This document shows, in pieces, positions 57,402 through 64,000 of a DNA stretch of 64,000 nt. The translations under genes were made by a program, and so were the position numbers. The stretch is taken from NCBI GenBank assembly GCA_032622095.1, contig CP136061.1, positions 39,249,797 through 39,313,796 on the forward strand, given 5' to 3'. The stretch is from Siphonodentalium dalli. Its lineage: Eukaryota > Mollusca > Scaphopoda > Gadilida > Siphonodentaliidae. Below the pieces are notes generated by a model, which saw nothing but the letters and a program-made list of their open reading frames with translations, was not told where the DNA came from and ran no database searches. Numbering within the stretch: position 1 is the stretch's first letter; each line of letters begins with the position of its first letter.

Positions 57402-57713
57402 GTGAGTATGACATTCTCAACGACTTGGCCATTTCAACGTTGTGGAACTTATTATCTAAACATTTCCCACGAATGAATATGAATCATACTGCTCTTGTAT
57501 TATCTGGGTTTTTTTCTTCTGCAGTCTGCTTTTACAACCTGAACCTCATTCTGCACACACCAGACAAAATAGTTGCATGCTGGAGTACACACCAAAATTA
57601 GCAAAAAACTATAACTTCTTAAGTTCAAGCCTGGTTATAATTTTCTAAGTTGTTCCCACATATTGCAATTATGATTGGGTAGGTCCTTCTGAGGTCAAGA
57701 GAGTGGGAAATTC

Positions 57714-59310
57714 TCAGAAGCTTAATCCTTTCTTTACTAAACTCTCATTGACGAGTAGTTCCCTTAGGAAATGTTCAGATAATAAGTTTAACCCTTTCTT
57801 TACTAAACTCTCATTGACGAGTAGTTCCCTTACGAAATGTTCAGATAATAAGTTTAATCCTTTCTTTGCTAAACTCTCATTGACGAGTAGTTCCCTTAGG
57901 AAATGTTCAGATAATAAGTTTAACCCTTTCTTTACTAAACTCTCATTGACGAGTAGTTCCCTTACGAAATGTTCAGATAATAAGTTTAACCCTTTCTTTA
58001 CTAAACTCTCATTGACGAGTAGTTCCCTTACGAAATGTTCAGATAATAAGTTTAACCCTTTCTTTACTAAACTCTCATTGACGAGTAGTTCCCTTACGAA
58101 ATGTTCAGATAATAAGTTTAACCCTTTCTTTACTAAACTCTCATTGACGAGTAGTTCCCTTACGAAATGTTCAGATAATAAGTTTAACCCTTTCTTTACT
58201 AAACTCTCATTGACGAGTAGTTCCCTTACGAAATGTTCAGATAATAAGTTTAACCCTTTCTTTACTAAACTCTCATTGACGAGTAGTTCCCTTAGGAAAT
58301 GTTCAGATAATAAGTTTAACCCTTTCTTTACTAAACTCTCATTGACGAGTAGTTCCCTTACGAAATGTTCAGATAATAAGTTTAACCCTTTCTTTACTAA
58401 ACTCTCATTGACGAGTAGTTCCCTTACAAAATGTTCAGATAATAAGTTCAACCCTTTCTTTACTAAACTCTCATTGACGAGTAGTTCCCTTAGGAAATGT
58501 TCAGATAATAAGTTTAACCCTTTCTTTACTAAACTCTCATTGACGAGTAGTTCCCTTAGGAAATGTTCAGATAATAAGTTTAACCCTTTCTTTACTAAAC
58601 TCTCATTGACGAGTAGTTCCCATAGGAAATGTTCAGATAATAAGTTTAACCCTTTCTTTACTAAACTCTCATTGACGAGTAGTTCCCTTAGGGAATGTTC
58701 GGGTAATAAGTTTAACTCTTTCTATAGTAAACTCTCATTGACGAGTAGTTCCCATAGGAAATGTTCAGATAATAAGTTTAACCCTTTCTTTACTAAACTC
58801 TCATTGACGAGTAGTTCCCTTAGGGAATGTTCGGGTAATAAGTTTAACTCTTTCTATAGTAAACTCTCATTGACGAGTAGTTCCCATAGGAAATGTTCAG
58901 ATAATAAGTTAACCCTTTCTATAGTAAACTCTCATTGACGAGTAGTTCCTTTAGGAAATGTTCAGATAATAAGTTTAACCCTTTCTATAGTAAACTCTCA
59001 TTGACGAGTAGTTCCCATAGGAAATGTTCAGATAATAAGTTTAACCCTTTCTATAGTAAACTCTCATTGACGAGTAGTTCCTTTAGGAAATGTTCAGATA
59101 ATAAGTTTAACCCTTTCTTTGCTAAATACTCATTGACGAGTAGTTCCGTTAGGAAATGTTCAGATAATAAGTATAACCCTTTCTTTGCTAAATACACATG
59201 GACGAGTAGTTCCCTTCGGTAATGTTCAGATAATAAGTTAACCCTTTCTATACTAAATTCTCAATGATCATTAGTTAGTTCCCTTAGGAAATATTCAGGT
59301 AATAAGTTCA
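57714..59310. repeat. 66-bp satellite, about 24 copies
   Basis: The unit is aagtttaaccctttctttac, taaactctcattgacgagta, gttcccttaggaaatgttca, gataat. Central copies are almost identical; those after about 58690 diverge (ttctatagtaaac, cccatagg, gggaatgttcgggtaat) and look more like the 68-bp array of 43.4-44.3 kb, of which this is the inverted relative. A 411-aa plus-strand and a 245-aa minus-strand frame exist only because 66 is a multiple of 3. 59311-59640 holds no recognisable feature. Confidence 0.95.
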
Positions 59311-59659
59311 ATAAACGACCATAGCGGTTCCCAGCAATGAATACAAATTATTCTATAGCTGTATTATCATTCCGTCGGGGTGTCATCTGCTAAGATAACC
59401 TTAAAGACATACTCTGTACTTGTTCGGGTGCGTGAAACTGATAAGATAGATAGTACTCAGGAGCTATGCCAACTGGAGGAATGTAAAATTCTATTAACAT
59501 CGCTGAAAATCTGAAGCAAATAGACTGTACCATTCCATAGAAAACATCATCTGAACTACGCTCAATTGTAAATATTTACTACTCGATTCGGGACGAAACT
59601 ATCGGCGATAATCTAACACAAATGATTTCGCCATCGAGAGCCATTGCATTTAATCTATA

Positions 59660-59673
59660 TCTATATTTTCGAA

Positions 59674-59708
<35 letters not shown>

Positions 59709-62660
59709 GTTCTATAGAAATTCACAGGGGACCATCTAGATGATGCCAAATGGGTCTACTAGGAGTAGCTTTTTACGAGAAAGATAATGGTCGGGGTTAG
59801 AATTTTCTAAAGTGACGCCGTTGTTGTCAGGGGCAGAAAAGGGGAGGGGCAGAAAAATAAATTGTCGCCGATTGCCACCAAACTTATATATAATAATCCC
59901 CATAATATGAGGAATCTAATGGTGTGGTTTAAATATGGCTAAAGTGGCGCCGTTCGCGTCAGGGGTGCCCGGAATGGAGGGGGGGGGGCAGATTTTTTTC
60001 TGTCGCCGATTTCCACCAAACTTATATATAATCATCCCCATGATATGTAAAAACCAACGGTGTGGTTTAAAAGTGGCGTCGTTCGAGTCAGGGATGCACG
60101 GAAGGGGAGAGGGGCACCAAAATTGAAAAACTAATTTTAGCGCCGATCTCCACCAAATTGATATAAATTCTTCTTCATTATACAAGGAATCAAATTGTGC
60201 GCTTTAACAACGCCAAATTGTTGTCTTTTGGTTGAGAGATTGGGAGGGGGTGGGCACTAAATTTGATAATAATTGGTTTAGTCGCCGATTGCCACCACAC
60301 TTATACAAAATCATCCCCATGGTATCAGGAGTCTAATGATGGTGTTGCTTATATCTGTCAAATGTGGCCTCATTCGAGTCAGGGTTGCATTGAAAGGGTC
60401 AGGGGCACCAAAATTGATGCACAATGTTTTTGCGCCAATTTCCACCAAATTGATACACGTTATTATCCAAGATACGAGGAATCTAATCGTGTGATTTAAA
60501 GACGCTATAGTGGTGCTGTTTGTTTGAGAGATGGGGGGTGTGGGTTGGCACCAAATTTGATAAAAAACATTGTTTAGTCGCCGATTATCACCAAACTTAT
60601 AAACAATCATCTCCATGATATCAGGAGTATAATCGTGTGGTTTAAGGATGTCATAAGTTGGGCCATTCGAGTCAGTTGTGTAAAGAGATGAGAGGGACAC
60701 AACAAATTATATCTATATGTTTAGTGCCGATTTCCACCAGAATGATAAATATTCTACTCTGTGATACGAGGACTCTTATCGTGTCGTTTAGATAGACCAT
60801 ATGGGTGAGAGATATGGGGACCTTAAATTTGATACGAATTTGTATACTCGCCAATTTCCACCAATTTCATATAATCTCTAATCTCTAATGAGTCTTAGTG
60901 TGTGCAGCTTGAGACTGACAAAGGGACGGGAGGGTCACCAAGATCGTGCTGTCTGTTTGTCTGTCTGTCTGTCTGTGTGCGTTCTATATATAACTTTACG
61001 CGGTACAATCGAGATGGCACCAAGGCGTTCTAAGAGGGGTAACTGTTTACAAGGAAGATAACGGTGCAGGTAAACAAAATTCTAAAATGACGCCGTTGGT
61101 GTCAGGGGAAGAAAAGGGGGAGGTCGGGAAAATTAAAAATATATCGTGAAATAGTTTTGTCGCCGATTTCCACCAAACGAATACATAATCACCTTCGCAA
61201 TATGGCGTTGTTCGACTCAACGTTGCATCAACAATTGATTTAATAAACTATTTTAGACCAGATTTCCACCAAATTGATATATTATTCTTCTCTATGATAC
61301 GAGGAATATCATCGTGTGATTTAAAGACGTCAAATTGCTGTCGGTTGGGTGAGAGATATGGGTCATAACTATTCTCAGAATTTGTTAGTTGCTGATTTCC
61401 ACCAAACATATATGTAATCATCGTCAGTATATCATGCATCCATGAGTCTAATGGGAGTGGTTTAAATATGTCAATTTCCACCGAATTCATACACGTTTTT
61501 CTCAAATGATATACCATGAATTAAATCACATTTGGTGTCGTTTGCGTCGCGGATGGCGAGCGGATATGCACTATCATTGATAAGATTGTTATTCGCATTT
61601 ATCCACATATAAGTTATATACAGTCCATCTCAGGCCATCTCCATATCATTAAGTAGTTTTGGACGTTCACATTTCACAATCCCGACATATGGTGACCCAC
61701 TTAAGTCACTTGAACAATTATATCTTCTTAACTGGGAATAGCAATCAGGGCATTCACAAAATGAGCTAACAAAAAGAGATACATAGAAGAAGCATTAAAC
61801 GTATATTTATCATTCTATTGAAGAGATACATATATTCCTGCAAACTGTGAGACCCCGAACCGTCAGAGTATTGCATATATATTATAACAAAATTCAGTCT
61901 GTTCCATTCAATACAGTTTCCACAAAAAAGTTACAATTTGTCAAGCGATATGGAAGGCCTGTTCAAAAATAGTGGTCACAGTGTGCAGTCAAATATAGTA
62001 TCTTCTGATATACAAGAAAATGCCGTTAGTAGCATAAGACTTTTCAGGATCCTCCCAATACTGCATATCTGACAAGGGTTTTATAACGGACTCCTCGACT
62101 GACATAAACAACTCAAAATCTCGCTCTGTGCCTGGCACATGTAGCTAATATTTATGCGCATCAACATTTTGTTTAAACTGAGAATATTTTGCCAATATAT
62201 AGCACCATGAACAGAGGAGCATCTGGAAATTTGAAACATATGTATCTTCATGGAGATAGCCAGGTGTCCTCGAGAACTTAGTCGAACCCACCAAATTGAT
62301 TGATACATCTCAATATTTAAAACCCAATTATCATCTTTTATCGAACTAATGTGTTTATGATGTTCATGTATCTATTATAATGTCTAACGTATACGCAGTT
62401 GTAAATAAATACATACTTCATTATTGTTGGAACGGATTAATCGCGACAAACAGAATGACAATTGACAAGGTGAGCCACTACTTATATCCCATGAATGTAA
62501 TAATCATGTTTTATGATGCTATTTGAATATACAATTTATGAGAAAACGTATAACACTTTTAAGCAAGAGCATTCTCTATCCCCAACAAATATCCACAGCA
62601 TACAGAGGGTTTCTCATCGCATTAACCGGGGCAACGCCGGGTAACCCTGCTAGTTAATAT
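59660..62660. mobile_element. Helitron/Helentron-like block with two starts and one end
   Basis: Starts at about 59668 (cgaatgtctgtctgtctgtc, then ggaccatctagatgatgcc) and again at about 60950 (gctgtctgtttgtctgtctg, then gagatggcaccaaggcg). The body consists of about 12 degenerate units with gccgatttccaccaaactta, atcatccccatgatat, ggaatctaatggtgtggttt and cgccgttcgagtcaggg. The end near 62625-62656 reads ttaaccggggcaacgccggg, taaccctgctagttaatata, preceded by gcaagagcattctctatccc as in the 5-7-kb block. No replicase or helicase. Two nested or tandem copies are likely. Confidence 0.5.
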
Positions 62661-63543
62661 ATAAGAATGACGATGTGTATCGTCAATTTGGATTAATATT
62701 CATAACAAATAACAAGTTTGAGCAATATTATTCTCAATTTCTAATTGATCACCCTACCGGAGTGTTTCACATCACTTTAACGCCGAGTCGTTGAGAATGT
62801 GGAGTATAGTTAACCCACAGAAGTGAATATCCCAGATCCAGATAAGAAAGGAACTACTATACTGTTGTTAATGATATGTTTGGATGTCAGCCATTTAATA
62901 GTGCACACAATAATACATTGTATACTAATGCAACAGACGTTAGAGGCATACGTAACCCCATCGCTACCTATTTGTATATATATACAGAGAGGTTTTGCAG
63001 ACACACACTTAGAGTGAGCAGTTAGGAAACGAGACACGATAACAGACTGGGTGGCAACATGGATGTAACAGAAAGAGATATTAGTTCAATATGAAGTCAT
63101 ATCAAGGATAGTTAGTCACGGCTAGGACACTGGAACTATTCTGTCGCACATACCATATACACACACTGATCTAATATAGGTTGGTGTGTTTCATTGAATG
63201 GTATGTCTGGTAGGTCCATTTAGGTTCATATAGAGCGTATTTCAGATTCAAATTATGACGATATGGGATTAATTGTGTTTTTAAATAAGTTCAATATGAT
63301 CTTATTTTCAGAACAGATGAACACACATGGGCTATATCAATATTATAAAATAGTATTATTTTCCACCCATCGCTAACACTATTGCTGATTGTGCAAAAGC
63401 TGTCACATGATAATCTGGCAAATGTCACATGGGACTCCGAAAGTGTCAAGAAAGTTTCAAGAACCACAGGAGTCCCGAAGTCATATTTGACTCCTGATGA
63501 CTAATTTTCATAAACATACATATGGATAATAAATATGTCATTA
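62661..63543. other. No recognisable gene
   Basis: AT-rich sequence, no domain, no clear repeat. Overlapping ORFs at 62810-63037 (-) and 62823-63017 (+) are unsupported. Confidence 0.45.
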
Positions 63544-63667
63544 TACAATTTTGTGTACCCTATTGTTTTCTCGTACCAACCCAGGTTGTGGTGATGCATC
63601 TCAATATGAATTTTCACCACAACCTGGAGTCGTACAAAAAAAAACACATACTGTACACAACATTGTA
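63544..63667. repeat. Long hairpin (arms about 52 bp)
   Basis: The arms 63544-63594 and 63614-63667 are complementary with some mismatches: tacaattttgtgtac...ccaggttgtggtga on the left, tcaccacaacctgg...gtacacaacattgta on the right, 14 bp perfect at the inner end with a 19-bp loop. A small foldback MITE is plausible. Confidence 0.7.
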
Positions 63668-63845
63668 TAATAACTTTATAATAATAATATGTTGACCTTC
63701 GTGAATATTGGACCCTGTGTAGCTAAAATATTCCTAACTGCCAAGTTTATTAGCGAATTTGCAAAATCTCTCTTATGATGAAAGTCGGTCATAATTACCA
63801 TAATAACAGATAATTATGCATGTATCGAAAGCCCTATGTTTATGA

Positions 63846-64000
63846 GAAATACTGCCTACAAGAAACTCTGATCGTGTCTACAAGAAACTCGGACCTTGTC
63901 TACAAGAAACACGGACCGTGCATACAAGATACTCTGATCGTGCCTGTAAGAAACTCTGATCGTGCCTGTAAGAAACTCTGATCGTGTCTGTAAGAAACTC
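63846..64000. repeat. 22-bp minisatellite, second locus (runs off the window)
   Basis: tctacaagaaactcggacct and tctgatcgtgcctgtaagaa units, the same family and orientation as 51780-52745, about seven copies to the window end. Confidence 0.9.

Noticed and set aside
57703-58938. 411-aa plus-strand ORF of 22-residue repeats (FNPFFTKLSLTSSS type)
   Set aside because: It is the 66-bp satellite read in frame. The minus strand also has a 245-aa frame, and the related array at 43.4-44.3 kb has period 68 and no frame, so selection for coding is absent.

Overview
The window is eukaryotic nuclear DNA, AT-rich and dominated by repeats. Long ORFs are almost all side effects of tandem repeats whose period is a multiple of three. 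It holds non-LTR retrotransposon remnants, many MITE-like elements, Helitron/Helentron-like fragments and one intron-split animal-type gene. No bacterial operons, tRNA, rRNA or CRISPR arrays were seen. The repeat mixture and the PAN + Thr-rich + C-type lectin architecture fit a marine invertebrate, perhaps a mollusc or other lophotrochozoan; this is inference.

The one gene I can build is on the + strand and is invisible to an ORF scan. Exon 1 (12497-12761) encodes a signal peptide and a PAN/Apple-like module. Exon 2 (46345-46485) is a Thr-rich linker with 40 Thr in about 47 residues. Exons 3 (47764-47964) and 4 (51457-51668) encode one C-type lectin-like domain ending in TAG. All three introns are phase 1 with GT/AG ends, and the four exons total 819 nt (272 aa plus stop) in frame. 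Intron 1 is about 33.6 kb and holds most of the repeats. The product would be a small secreted lectin-like protein.

Layout. 1-12.4 kb: short tandem repeats, a TTAA-flanked MITE, Helentron-like repeats, and a LINE reverse transcriptase (RT) remnant between two oppositely oriented 16-bp minisatellites. 12.5-46.3 kb (intron 1): 83-85-bp and 48-bp arrays, several palindromic MITEs, a giant 5.1-kb imperfect palindrome (21.2-26.35 kb), a near-perfect tandem duplication of about 5.1 kb (26.16-36.45 kb) carrying LINE fragments, a Tc1/mariner-like MITE, 24-bp and 68-bp arrays, and a broken LINE ORF1. 46.3-51.7 kb: exons 2-4. 51.7-64 kb: a 22-bp array, G/C-rich tracts, another palindromic MITE, a 66-bp array that is the inverted relative of the 68-bp array, and a long Helentron-like block.

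The most informative observations are the split lectin gene, the paralogous empty site that supports TTAA (piggyBac-type) insertion, one palindromic module shared by MITE families with unrelated termini, the giant palindrome with diverged satellite arms, and the tandem duplication, which may be an assembly artefact. I found no convincing new multi-gene system.
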